From Branchiostoma lanceolatum (Eukaryota > Chordata > Leptocardii > Amphioxiformes > Branchiostomatidae): DNA of 64,000 nucleotides. Below the pieces are notes generated by a model. The model was given only the letters and a program-made list of their open reading frames with translations, ran no database searches and was not told where the DNA came from. Positions 11,525 through 22,470 of the stretch are shown here, piece by piece; the first letter of the stretch is position 1; every line of letters starts with the position of its first letter. The DNA lies in NCBI RefSeq assembly GCF_035083965.1, contig NC_089725.1:29211925-29275924 (forward strand). Reading direction: 5' to 3'. The position numbers and the translations under genes are program-made.

Positions 11525-11697
11525 CTAGGGAAAATGTTCGCGGGAATTCAATTGTGTATTCGCGGCGGTTTTAAGTTCGCGTTTGAAGCTGCCGTGCGGG
11601 GTTTTACTGTTAAAAAGGGAAATATTCGCGGTGGTTTTAAGTTCGCGGTGAAAAACGCGAACATAAAACGACCGCGAACATTACCTTTTTTACAGTA
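11525..11697. mobile_element. M2 element, degenerate
   Basis: ATGTTCGCGGGAATTC and CGCGGCGGTTTTAAGTTCGC face CGCGAACATAAAACGACCGC on the other arm. It sits just upstream of the peroxidase gene. The frames it creates on both strands are not genes. Confidence 0.6.
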
Positions 11698-11829
11698 TCC
11701 TGTTTTGTGTCCTGGTAGTCGGGGATTCGCTCGCCAAACCTGCCTTTCCAATTTGATTGGTTGTGTCGATGTGATAAGTAGGCTGTTATATACTGTATGT
11801 AACATTCTGGGCACACACTACCCGCAGGC

Positions 11830-14800
11830 ATGAGGCTTGTGTGCAGCCTGGTCGCGGCGCTTCTCTGCTGGGGCGCCGTGTCGCCCGAAAAATCCATCTA
11901 CCCCAAGCAGCGAGCGGACTGTAGCTGCGCTACCGAGCACGGCTCCTTCCACGACCACCACGCGGTGCTCCTGGACGGGTCCCGTAACGTCAGCCTAGCC
12001 GAGTACCGCGGCACGACCCTCCTGGTGGTGGTGGTGGCCTCCTTCTGAGGGTTCACCCACCAGTATCCCGCCATGAACGCACTTAAAGAGAGGATGGTCG
12101 ACCAGCTGGGATTCGATTTCGACATCCTGGCTTTTCCGACCAACAAGTTTGGCCTACAGGAGCCCGGGAGAAACGACGAGATTCTCAACGTTCTGAAGTA
12201 AGTTTAACACCGCCGATAAACAACAACCTGTTACACCAGTTCTGTCACACCTATTCTTCTCCATACTGCAACCTGTTACCCTAGTTCTACCACAGCTGTT
12301 CTTTTATCTATACTGCAGACTGCGTTCGTGTTCCAAATAGACACGAGTGTATGGTTTGAACGTGAGCCTCTTAGCGTTTGAATTTCATAGTTTAGTAGTT
12401 GACATGGCATCACAGGGGCTACAGCCAAACAGTTTTTAACGCCCCCTTGTAATTATGTTGATTAGTGACCTGTATATAACCCAGTGGGTATATGTGTACA
12501 ATAAAGGTCTTCATTCATTCATTCATTATTCCGTCCCTCGCCCCGTGTAGGTATGTGAGGCCGGGCGGTGGCTACGTGCCATCCTTCCCCCTTTTTCAAA
12601 AGGGAGACTGCAACGGAGAGAAGGAACAGTCGCTCTTCACTTATCTGAAGGTAAGGAACGTTTTAAGAGTTGTCTCACGCTCATCACACACATGAGTAGT
12701 TTCATTCAGGTTGTTAAATCACTGGATAACCAAGGTCTTTACACACAGCCATTACATAACCATCGGTTGACGTTTCGGTGACCGTCTGTCAACTGCCTCA
12801 GGGCGAAACTAACTGTGTTTTTTTATAATTTTTATTCCTATATGTTTACTGAGTATTAGGCAGAGAGCGATTGCTTATTTGAAGCCTTCTACTCAACACA
12901 TACAACAAAGAGACATAATGACATGCATAGATACAAAATGGATAAAAGGAAAATAACAGTAGACAGTACAAGCTGGTATCTATCATTAAATGAATCTGCC
13001 TGTACAATGGATGTAAGCATGAACTACTAGTATATCGAGCATGTTACAGTTTTGTAAGTATGAGAGTGACGTGGAACCTCGTAACAGAAGAGAACATAAT
13101 GAACCGTCGTTAAGTAGTTGAAGGTCAGTTATGTTGGAAAGGGATATTAACATGGTACTTCTTTGCGTGGTATAAAGTTTACAGTGTAAGCGGTTAAGTT
13201 TACAGTGTAAGAACTAACAACTGGTTCGACCTCGGGATCGCACTGCAGCTAGGTGTCGCTGCTGTAGTGTGAAAAATGTGGTCCCAAACGGGGCTAATGT
13301 GAAAGACAGAGAGGATGCACTCGTAAATCTACTCCATGGCCAGTCATGAACCGTGATGTGGGGGATATATAAACTCAGTCATGTTTGGGACACACTGCAT
13401 CTATATCTACTTGGGAATCATTAGACCTTTCTTTGCTTTTACTGTGTCCGTGTCGAGCATACCATTGCCACGGGATGATGGTTAGACAGGCATGCATGTT
13501 GTGTTCTTGTACAGTTTATCTAGACAGATTGCGCTGTGAATATTCATCACGAATAGCGAATGATTGGCCTCATGGCAAGCAGCCGCGCACTGGACGTGCA
13601 CAATGTATGAAGTGACTGAACTCTTAAAATACAAATCGGCAGAGCCAGAGGTAGCTGTTATTTGTAGAAAAAAAAAAGCGATTAATGACAATGACAATGA
13701 ACTTTATTGCATATACATTAATGACGAAACAATATACACAGCTCGAATTACATCTCAACATCATTACCCCTGGTGAAGTAAATAACTGATCTGAGACTGT
13801 TTGATTGTGTGTGCCCGTGCAGAGCTGCTGTCCCCCCGCCAGCGACATGATAATCTACAACCCGTCCAGCCTGTACTGGAAGCCGCTGCGGGCCGGAGAT
13901 GTCCGCTGGAACTTCGAGAAGTTTCTGGTGGATCCGGAGGGGAAGGCTGTGATGAGGTGAGGGCAAAAATCCTAGCTAGCCTGGAAACTATACCATCGTG
14001 AGCTCGCAGCTATTTCTACGGTAATTTGAGTGCTGCCACATTTCGGCTACTTTAAAGAACCCACCACACGTATTGATAAAAGTATAGGACCATCCCAGTG
14101 TGAATGGATCAAACCCTACAGTCAGGTCTCTGGCTGGACATCTTGCCGAAGTGTGATGTTTACCTGTCATACCAATCCTTCCAGAAAGGTGGAAATTCTC
14201 CATAGATACATTTAGAAAATGTCGTAAAAGATTTTACGTGTTTACAAAATATTGCAACAGGATTTTCGGCAGGATGAAAAAATCAATCTATTTCAAGGTG
14301 ATCCAATCCTCAAGGTTGCTGATTAACTGCATGGTTTGATCATCGACTGATTAGGAACTGTTTATTCAGCTTGTAAGTTAACGTAAAAACTGGTATGCTG
14401 TAGGTTATGCGAACAAACACATTTGTAGATACACACTATCTAGCTATAGCTTTCCGGAAGTGGCATGACTGGCGCAATGGTGTGTGAGTGCTCGCCTTGC
14501 ATCCGGGAGGCCGCAGACTCAAAACCCAGTGCGGCCGGGTCATACCGAAGACTTTAGAAATGGTATTGCTTTCTCTGTTCAGCACTCAGTACTAGAAGCT
14601 TATGAGAAAGAGTATTGTAGTTAACACACAACACTACTAGTAGATTGCCCCATGCCGTATTGCTTGCACAAATATAATAATGGTTCATTCATCAAATGTG
14701 TGGCCCAAGGGCTGCAGAAATGAAAATTGGCATCACCCCTATGCATCTGATCGAGACGCCCGTGTGACTTTAACCTCATCTCCAAGCAGATCTAACGGTG

Positions 14801-15112
14801 GCAAAGGCCATATACAACTGGCAAAAAGAGTTTTTATACCCACCTTGGTAGCCACGATGTCGACCACCATGGGTGGGTATAAAAACTCATTTTGCCAGTT
14901 GGATACGGCCTTTGCCACCGTTAGATCTGCTTGGAGATTAAGCGTTTAACCTGATTCACCTCCCCGTGTATCCATGCAGGTTCACCGCCCCTGTCGAGCC
15001 TGTGGAGATGGAGCGCGTTATCGAAGAGTTCCTCCGGACGTGGAAGGCCAAAGAACAGAGAGAAATTAGCGACATCGAATCCCTTCTATCAGTTCTGAGG
15101 ACAGAGCAGTAA
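11830..15112 (+). CDS. Secreted selenoprotein glutathione peroxidase (GPX3-like)
   Basis: Reduces peroxides with glutathione or thioredoxin-type donors; the signal-like start [18 protein letters not shown] suggests secretion, as for plasma GPX3. Exons: 11830-12197, 12551-12650, 13823-13956, 14980-15112; phases agree and give 244 residues. An in-frame TGA at 12046-12048 (residue 73) sits exactly where the family has selenocysteine ([20 protein letters not shown]). The rest of the catalytic set is present: Gln in FGLQEP and Trp-Asn in [28 protein letters not shown] closely matches GPX3. It is slightly longer than human GPX3 (226 aa), mainly at both ends. A C-terminal low-complexity acidic/basic tail follows RFTAPVEP. 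A candidate SECIS lies in the 3'UTR (15660-15725) and a poly(A) signal at about 15788. A plain frame scan would cut this gene at the TGA. Confidence 0.93.
12419..12530 (+). repeat. Retroelement 3' tail with (ATTC)n
   Basis: ACCTGTATATAACCCAGTGG then AATAAAGGTCTTCATTCATT, complementary to the repeats at 3032-3240 and 20165-20330. Lies in peroxidase intron 1 immediately before exon 2. Confidence 0.5.
14045..14135 (+). repeat. Dispersed repeat (GTGAGTGG-TCAAACC family)
   Basis: AAAGAACCCACCACACGTAT, then AGTATAGGACCATCCCAGTG and TGAATGGATCAAACCCTACA. Same family as at 1083-1345 and 23570-23675; in peroxidase intron 3. Confidence 0.55.
14464..14560 (+). repeat. tRNA-derived SINE-like sequence
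   Basis: TGGCGCAATGGTGTGTGAGT resembles box A of tRNA-derived SINEs, and CGCAGACTCAAAACCC is a degenerate box B about 45 bp later. No cloverleaf. Intronic in the peroxidase gene. Confidence 0.45.
14778..14940. mobile_element. Near-perfect hairpin MITE, family M1 (copy e)
   Basis: ATCTCCAAGCAGATCT and its exact complement close a stem that pairs for about 70 bp per arm (ACGGTGGCAAAGGCCATAT opposite GGCCTTTGCCACCGT), with the tip ACCCACC-TTGG. It lies about 40 bp upstream of the last peroxidase exon. Flanks share TTTAACC, so a 9-bp duplication may be partly eroded. Confidence 0.75.
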
Positions 15113-15140
15113 CCATTGAAATTCGCGAGGTGGACTAAAT

Positions 15141-15352
15141 TACTCTGTAAATGTATTTAAGTTCGCGGGGATTTAACTTCACGGTATGGAGAATATATTT
15201 GGGAGTATTCGCGGTGTTTTTTTAGTTAGCGATTGGTAACAACGTAGAAGGAGTGGGCAGAAGATTTTCGCGGTAGTTTTAAGTTCGCGTCGAAGAGGTT
15301 ACAGTGAAAACCGCGAACATTAAACCACCACGAACTCAAATGCATTTACAGT
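15141..15352. mobile_element. M2 element in peroxidase 3'UTR
   Basis: Left TTACTCTGTAAATG and right CATTTACAGTAA are inverted ends. Inside are GTTCGCGGGGATTTAAC and TTCGCGGTAGTTTTAAGTTC, facing AACCACCACGAACTC. It would be transcribed between the peroxidase stop codon and the candidate SECIS. Confidence 0.7.
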
Positions 15353-15659
15353 AATCAAACTAACCATCCACTCACATAGAGATGTGCCAATTAGCGATAT
15401 CGACCACTTCTTTTTCTGTAGTATGAAAACAGTGCCATATAATTACATGTACATGTGTTGTGAAATCTATACAAACACCTTGCAGTGGCAACGGGTATCG
15501 CGATTTCTGGACAATGTCTCTGGAGTAATATTGAATATTTCTTAGTATGATAAGTAATCGTTATTTATGTGTAATGTATCCGGAAAATCCTCGACAAAAC
15601 GTATCGATAAAAGACGTACATAAGAACTGAATGAACCAGCTTGTTATTGTACGAACCGG

Positions 15660-15725
15660 ACGACTACATGACGCGGGAGCCACAAAGCGCCGTTCGGTGG
15701 CGGGCCCCTGCCGACGGGGATGGAG
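15660..15725 (+). promoter_or_regulatory. Candidate SECIS element
   Basis: About 556 nt after the peroxidase stop and about 65 nt before the poly(A) signal. ATGA at 15668-15671 is followed 12 nt later by AAA (15684-15686), a GCCAC/GTGGC stem, a GGG/CCC pairing and a GA at 15713-15714. This fits the ATGA-AA-GA plan of a eukaryotic SECIS. Pairing has mismatches and the exact form is unsure; it was not folded by software. Confidence 0.45.
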
Positions 15726-15787
15726 CCTTCCTCGGTCTCCGTGCGTTCGGCCGAGGGGGGCGACACCCGGCGTTGTTTGGGTTCAGA

Positions 15788-15793
15788 CAATAA
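15788..15793 (+). terminator. Poly(A) signal of peroxidase gene
   Basis: AATAAAG follows CAGACAAT downstream of the candidate SECIS. Confidence 0.5.
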
Positions 15794-16106
15794 TAAAGCT
15801 GACATGGCTAACATATTCCGGCTGTCGTTGTCTTTCTTCGAAGAACATTCATATGTTATGTGTCATACTTTAGATGGCATAATTGTGAGTGCGTGCTAGC
15901 CATGTTAATAGCTTCTCTGAATGGCTGTCTTAATCACCTTCCCTTTGCTGGGCCCGATCGGGAGCAGGCTGGATAGAAAGGCGGTCGTCCCTCGGCTACA
16001 TAACTCCCTTGCCAGCGAAACTCCCTTGCCGGCATTAGAGAACCATGGCCCGTGTTAGAACTCGCGTCAGTGGGGTTTGTCTTTTCCGGTTCTGAAAAAA
16101 ATAGCA

Positions 16107-16690
16107 ATTCAGCACCAAGGACAGCATGGTAAGCGTGGGTGGAAAAGGGGCCATCCGTAATGACATGTTTACAGTACTGACCTCTCGTTAATGTTTATTT
16201 GTTTTCTAACGGCCCCTGAAAAGGGGAGTTTATGTTACACAGACTAGTAATTCAGACCCAAGGACAGCATGGGCGCGGGTGGAAAAGGGGCCATCCTTAA
16301 TGACATTTTACAGCACTGGCCTCTTGTTGATGTTCATTTCTTTTATTCTTTTATAACTGCTCTAAAATGAGAGTTTGTGCTACACAGAATAGTAATTCAG
16401 CACCAAGGACAGTATGGTAAGCTTGAGCGTGAAAGGACCCATCCTTAATGACATTTATATACCACTGGCCTCTCGTTGATGTTTATTTGTTTTCTAACGG
16501 CCCCAAAAAAGGGGAGTTTGTGTTCCACAGACCAAGTCCTTGCACAGACTAGTGATTCAGCACCAAGGACACCATGGGCGCGGGTGGAAAAGGGGCCATC
16601 CTTAATGACATGTTTATAGTACTGGCCTCTCGTTAATGTTTATTTGTGTTCTAACGGGCCCCAAAAAGCAGATCAACGAATACATAAACT
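16107..16690 (+). repeat. Tandem satellite, about 143-160 bp unit, four copies
   Basis: ATTCAGCACCAAGGACAG-type starts occur at 16107, 16250, 16395 and 16555, each followed by TGGAAAAGGGGCCATCC, CCTCTCGTTAATGTTTATTT and CTAACGGCCCC. A lone partial start recurs at about 16844 (ATTCAGCACCAGGGACTG). No conserved frame runs through all copies. Confidence 0.8.
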
Positions 16691-17719
16691 TCAATCAAAT
16701 CTGAATACACCGTGTTTAGCATTGCTAAGAAACACACAGGCTCGTTTTTTCTCAGCTGTGAGATATTGTACCGTGTTCAGGTTTTATGTATTGTATTCTT
16801 TGTATGAATAAAGTTATAAGAATAACATGAAAAAAAGCTATTCAGCACCAGGGACTGCATGTAAGGCCTAAGAAAAGATTTTGTGTTTCTGGTTACATGA
16901 CTCACCGAAGCAAAAACTTGCCTTATTCTTTGGTCGGCCGCTGGCAAGGAACATGAAATCTGCCATCTAAGTGAAGAAATTTAAAACAGAATTCCTGTAT
17001 TTCACACACGAGGGCTTTGAACAGCTGATGTCAGAATGTGTAGTAAACATTGTACTTCTTTGTTCAGTTTATCGCTATACTTGTGCATGTACAATGTCTA
17101 TCTGTATACTTTCAATATGATGTTGAAAATACCATCCTATGTGCCTGATACATTCCACTTTTACATCAGTAAAATGTAACGTTACCACTTCGGCTGAAAT
17201 CCAAGAAAAAAGAGAATCCCTACCTACGGACCCTAATTTCTTTTCAGGGCTGTAATCAGAAATACACCATTTTTTCCAAGGCCTAAGCGTGGTTGGGGAG
17301 GGAACTCTCCTTGATAACAGTCTTACATCACTATGCTGCATATCGCCTGATCTGGGGATGAAATAACACGGCGTCTTTATCATTGATTATGGCTGTAGCA
17401 AGCATGGCTGTATTTTTTTTATATACACAATGTTTACGACTTCAATCTGTTTTGATCTAGCAGCATTGTTTCATGTTCGTTTGAATAAGGCAATGGAAAC
17501 ACTAGACTGATTATCGACAGGACTGTTTTTGCGTGAATGTTTCGCATTAGCCCAGTGGAAGGCATGCAATACTGCACACAGTACCAGCCACAGTACGGGG
17601 ACATTTCCTCTCCCGTTGGCGTGGCTCGTTTCATTGAATTTTCTTCTTCTTTCGGTTCTGGCAGCCGCCTACAACATGATCTCATAGACCATTTTAGTTG
17701 TCTACCCTTTGGCTATCTT

Positions 17720-17985
17720 TATTCTGCGTCGAAGTTACCGTATCATCCGTCTGGGATACACTCTCTGTATTTTTTTGACGTGATTGTCTGAATCCGCGTC
17801 GAACATAAGCAATAGAGCCTGGACACTGCACAGTAGCGACGTACGTTTCCTCTCCTGTTGCTCGGTCCATAAGTTGCCTGCCGTTTGGCTACCTTTACTC
17901 TGCGTCGAAGTCGCGGTAACATCCGTTTGGGATACACTCTTTATTTTTGTGGCATGATTGTCTGAATCCGCGTCGAACATAAGCT
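17720..17985 (+). repeat. Two-copy tandem repeat, about 174 bp
   Basis: CTGCGTCGAAGT, GGGATACACTCT and GAATCCGCGTCGAACATAAG occur twice, offset by about 174 bp. It lies about 250 bp upstream of the LRR gene start. No function evident. Confidence 0.65.
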
Positions 17986-18230
17986 GGTCCCCGGGCTCTT
18001 TCAGGGCTGCAGGCTGGCGTTGCTTGGCAACGGTATGCTTCTAAGTTCTACTCCGTCTGGCCGACTGAACCCACCCGGTAATTGTTTTTTCTGCTTGAAG
18101 CATATCACCAGACATTTTTCAAGAGTAGGTAGGGGAAAATTTCCTTGCGCCGTGTTGGCCCTGGTGCCGAAAAGCCGACCTGTGACCGTGTAGGCCCTGG
18201 AAACAGTCGGGATTTTAGATTACGTTCAAC

Positions 18231-20882
18231 ATGGCCTTTCACAGCTTCGTACTACTAGTAATGATTGTACAGACTTGCTGGCTGCAAAACGCCGCCTGCT
18301 CGGAGTTCAGCGGGTGTGAAAGTACCACGTCTAACCTGAACTGTATGGGACTCAACCTTACAAACCGAGACCTCGACAGTTTAGAAATATTCCAAAACAT
18401 CTCTCAGGTAAAGAAGGATAGCATTTCAATCGTCCTCTTTAGTAGGAACCGACTCACGGAGGTACCTTGGACCGGGCTGTTGACAATTCCTAGCCTCTAC
18501 ATGCTGAACTTGGACCACAACCGAATCGAGTCATTTTCCCCCGGAACGGCACTGCGTAATCTGCCCAAGATCAGCTACATCGACCTGTCTTGCAACAGGT
18601 AGGCTACATTTTTGCACAAGAAATAGAATTGTCACATTTCGTGTTCTAGTTTGTTTGTTTTATTGTAACATTGTTCTAGTGTAGTTGTATCTACATTAAA
18701 TGAAGGCAAGTTTTTTTCGAGAACTTTTTTTTCGCACGCTCGCATCGGTTTTAGGGTTCCCAGAGGATGTTTATCCATATAATCGTAGCAACGTGGCCTA
18801 ACTGTTATCTTGCTAATACTTTTTACACTCAGGATCAAGACTCTGGCTGAAGACGAGTTCCGCAGGCCGTCGCGGAACAGGCCGCTGCTCCGAGTGTACC
18901 TGGATGAGAACCCCATTCACTGTGACGAGCGGATGGTCTGGCTGGCGAATATCTCACTCCATGAATGGAAATGCAGGTATGGACATTCTACATCATTTTC
19001 AATTTAGAAGAGCCGAAGAAGACCACCCATGGGACCGATAGAATCTGGTCTATGTGGACTGTTGGTCACTACAGTTATCAATTGATGAGAAAATCTGAAG
19101 GACCACCAAAAAGTGGTCATTGTACAGGTTTGATTCCATGCTATATGTAGGTTCGACTGCGTGCTTTTTTTCATAGGTGGACATGTGAATTTGATCTGCT
19201 TTTACTGTACCATAGATTTAGATGGATAATGGGGTATATTTACTGTCTTTATCATATTTCAATTGGATTTCTGCTAGTCTTCGCATATTCATATTACTGA
19301 TGAGCTCTATGGACTGCAGGCAGAATAGCGGTTCTTTATGTGACACTAATGGAGATCTAAATAAAACAAACAAACAAACAAACAAACAAACAAACTGATT
19401 TGTGTTCGCCCCCAGGGCCCCTTGAAACAGCATTTTGGGCGATAACGACGTCTACCCTGATGGAATATGGAATGAATAATAAAGGCAAACTAATAGTTGA
19501 AGAAGTCTTAGCCTTTGCTTATTTTTCGTTAATATAAAATGGGGAGTACATGAAATTGTCATTCATTACATGATTGCTTTGCACTATGATATCGTTCATT
19601 TGGCTAAAAAGAACTAACAACGATCTTAGATTTCTCCAAGTTCAAAAGCCTCTGCCCACACTTGACGATGCAATTGATGTAACTGGAAACTTTTTTAATT
19701 CATTTCTCGACAGGTGTTTCAAAGAGTGCTACGACGACTTCAAGTGTATGCAGCAATGCCAGGAGAACTGCACCGTGAATGCGCTAAACGTGCACTTCAA
19801 CAGCGACCCCTCCAGCAGGATAACCTGCGCCTCGCCCGCGTACATGAGGGGAAAACGGATCCACGACATGCTCACCTCCGGAAGCACACCTATGACTGAT
19901 GACGTAACCGAAACAGCAACAAGGTTCAACATGACAGCTGACGCCACTGTCCCCCAACCGGTCACAGAAGCACTTGCTCCGAATGGCGGCGTTCGGTCCA
20001 TCTTACCCAATCACAACCAGAATGGACGATCCCAACTCATCATTTCCATTTCCATTTCGGTTGTCATGGGAACCGTGGCCATCGTCCTCTTCGTGTTCAT
20101 ATGCAGGTGTGCGAATGACAAGCTTGCACAACGTCGCCAGGTTAATAATTTCCCTTTTGTTTTGTTTTAGAATGAAGACCTTTGTTGTACATATGTATCC
20201 ACTGGGTTAAGTGTAGGTCACAACAAAAGAATAGTTTACAGATACATGTAACGTTATACATTGTCATGCTAGCACAAGAATTATAATCTACTTAGCGAAT
20301 GTGACTTCTCCTCGCTTCTTGGTGATGGTGCAAATTAAGACAGATTTTTGCTTGTTTGAACACTTGTTTATTTACGAGAATCTCAAATCGCAGGCCGCTT
20401 TTATATGTTTCATAATCAGCACATGGGCCCCCCACCCCCCAGTAGTTACATACAATAACTAAGGCGGCCACTGCACTTTTTTTTCATCTATATTATATTA
20501 TTCATGTTTATTACTGTAAGTTTAGTTTAAATACTGCCCTTTTTTTGTGGAGCACCACCACCACCGGCCGCCTTAGGTGTGCACCCTGGGCGCGACACCC
20601 ACACCGTGTCTTGCCCAGTACTGTATAAAGATAGATAGATAGATAGAAAGCTTTGCCTACACTGAATTTGTCTGTATTACTTAGGTACCCAGAGCACGCG
20701 GACCGGAAGCCATGGACAGGCACCTGACCTGTTCCCGCGAGCATGCGTACGAGACGGCGCGAAGAGTGGACTCTGAGCTCGTGGAGGAAGAGCAGGACGG
20801 GGACGAGACGACGCCGTACGGCATCGCGAAACAGAACCCGATCTACGTCACTGCGGACGAGCAGGAAGAAGATGAGCAGTGA
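18231..20882 (+). CDS. LRR single-pass transmembrane protein (378 aa)
   Basis: Likely cell-surface receptor or adhesion molecule of unknown partner. Exons: 18231-18598, 18833-18976, 19714-20140, 20685-20882; phases agree. Signal peptide MAFHSFVLLVMIVQTC and a Cys-bearing cap (CESTTSNLNCMGLNLT) come first. Two to three leucine-rich repeats follow (LTEVPWTGLLTIPSLYMLNL, LPKISYIDLSCNR). A C-terminal cap begins ENPIHCDERMVWLANISLHE, unusual in being followed by a dense cysteine cluster (CFKECYDDFKCMQQCQENC). Then a Thr-rich stalk, one membrane helix (LIISISISVVMGTVAIVLFV) and an acidic cytoplasmic tail containing NPIYVTAD, a possible NPxY sorting or PTB-binding site. I know no exact orthologue; small LRR receptors are greatly expanded in amphioxus. 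The third exon could instead end at 20106, but the chosen donor keeps the frame into exon 4. Confidence 0.8.
20165..20330 (-). repeat. Retroelement 3'-tail repeat
   Basis: AATGAAGACCTTTGTTGTAC and CCACTGGGTTAAGTGTAGGT match the repeat at 3032-3240 and the complement of 12419-12530. In the last intron of the LRR gene. Confidence 0.45.
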
Positions 20883-20898
20883 TCATTGGGCAACAAGG

Positions 20899-21085
20899 TA
20901 CTCTCCAAGCAGAGGAGGGGTTCCGGTTGATTTTTGACGTGTTTTTGTCGGGCTTTCTACTTTGCCTTTTTTAGGGGTCTCTTCAAACCCCAGTTTGAAG
21001 GGAAAAAAAGTAGAAAGTCCGACAAAAACATATAAAAACACGTCAAAAACCAGCCGGAACCCCTCCTCGATCTGCCTGGAGAGTA
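20899..21085. mobile_element. M1 hairpin MITE in LRR gene 3'UTR
   Basis: TACTCTCCAAGCAG and the complement of TACTCTCCAGGCAGATC close 187 bp. Arms pair for about 80 nt (GGGGTTCCGGTTGATTTTTG opposite AAAACCAGCCGGAACCCC). It starts 16 bp after the LRR stop codon, so the mRNA would carry a long hairpin. The stem sequence is unlike other M1 copies. Confidence 0.75.
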
Positions 21086-21778
21086 GGCCAATGGACGCCG
21101 TCTAAGTGGAAATAGCTCAACAGGCTAGGATTCTAAGCCTTCATAGCTGGCTCTCCTGTGTACTGTATTTTGTTTTTGTCGTTCCTTTTCTGATTACGTA
21201 CTGTTTTTTTATTGCTGTCGTGTTCTGATGAGTAGAACAGTGATCACTGGGCAAGTTGCTTGGGAACAAGGACACCATGGTACCAACACACAACAGATCT
21301 AGAGTCATGATGTTGGTGAACAACGGTCAAATTGAAGTAGAAACAATACTAGTATATCATTTTACATTTACTGTACATTGCAGTTCTTTCCAATTTCAGG
21401 CTTTTGTAAGCATGTGTTGATACTTATGCAATTCATTGTACATAAAAGACCACTTTGTAGACATTGGATGAAATGGATTCGACCAGTAGGATGGTGACTT
21501 CAAGACTTGGATCACATGAGAGGTTGATCTTCAAAGACATTGAAGCCCTTTTGTAAATATGATTCTTCACAAAAATGATTGAAATTTGTGAATGTATATT
21601 TTTTACCAGACTTCATTTGAAAACGTTTACTGTTTTTGATAATGCAGAATGAATATTTAGCCTTACAAGGAAAATAGTCTGCAACAAGTTTTTTGTTGTC
21701 TATGATGAAAAAGCACAATGAGCATATCACCTTTTGCATTCATATACCTTATAAAAGTCACTGTACTTTTGTTGTGTC

Positions 21779-21784
21779 AATAAA
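21779..21784 (+). terminator. Poly(A) signal of LRR gene
   Basis: AATAAAG in GTTGTGTCAATAAAGATTTC, about 900 nt after the stop. Confidence 0.5.
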
Positions 21785-22154
21785 GATTTCTGTATACTCA
21801 CTTGGGCTAAATGACTATTTTTGTCTACTAGCAGAGTTTTGTCAGCGTCTGATGAAACTACCTACAGTGAAAGAGAGAGATGTGCAAAGGACCAAGGGAC
21901 AGAATATCAAATGTGCAACATACAAGAGTAAATAAAGGAGACATACGTAGCATTCTGTAAAAAAAAAAAACTTGATCTCAAAGTTTCAAAGCTCAACATT
22001 TTAAATGTGGACTTTTATTATCATAAAAACTAGGACTTTTATCATCATAAAAACTAGGTGACAGCTGTCTTCTTTGAAACCACCATACAAGGTAAAATTC
22101 TACTACACTTATTGTAATGTCCATAGTTTTAATATGTCTTTTCTATTATTGTTT

Positions 22155-22225
22155 GAACCTTTGTTTATTTATGAGAAGATCAAATCAGCCTGCAGGCCGC
22201 TTTTCATTGAGGTCATGATTGAGGA
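22155..22225 (+). repeat. Short dispersed repeat
   Basis: TTTGAACCTTTGTTTATTTA and GCAGGCCGCTTTTCATTGAG. Similar blocks occur at about 20355-20405 and 30690-30760. Family unknown. Confidence 0.4.
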
Positions 22226-22339
22226 GGTAAGAGTCTGGCGAGATACAGATTATAAAGAGTGCAGTTCTTGCACATACATGTACATGTACATGTATCACAA
22301 AAATACATAAAGCAAAAGTTTGCATATAATCCGTGTCTC

Positions 22340-22345
22340 TTTATT
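22340..22345 (-). terminator. Poly(A) signal of TRMT2B
   Basis: Complement reads AATAAA, 126 nt past the TRMT2B stop. Confidence 0.5.
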
Positions 22346-22470
22346 CTGGTCATTTCTGGTATTGTAAGAGTCTCTTAAAGGAGTTAGGGCTGTTCGTGTG
22401 TCTATTGGTAGGCTGTTCCATGCTGTTCCAGAGGTTACTAATGTGTTTAAGAAAATATTGCAGCTGATTT

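Noticed and set aside
19574-19713. N-terminal extension of the LRR protein third exon
   Set aside because: The phase from exon 2 and the CAG acceptor at 19711-19713 put this stretch in the intron.
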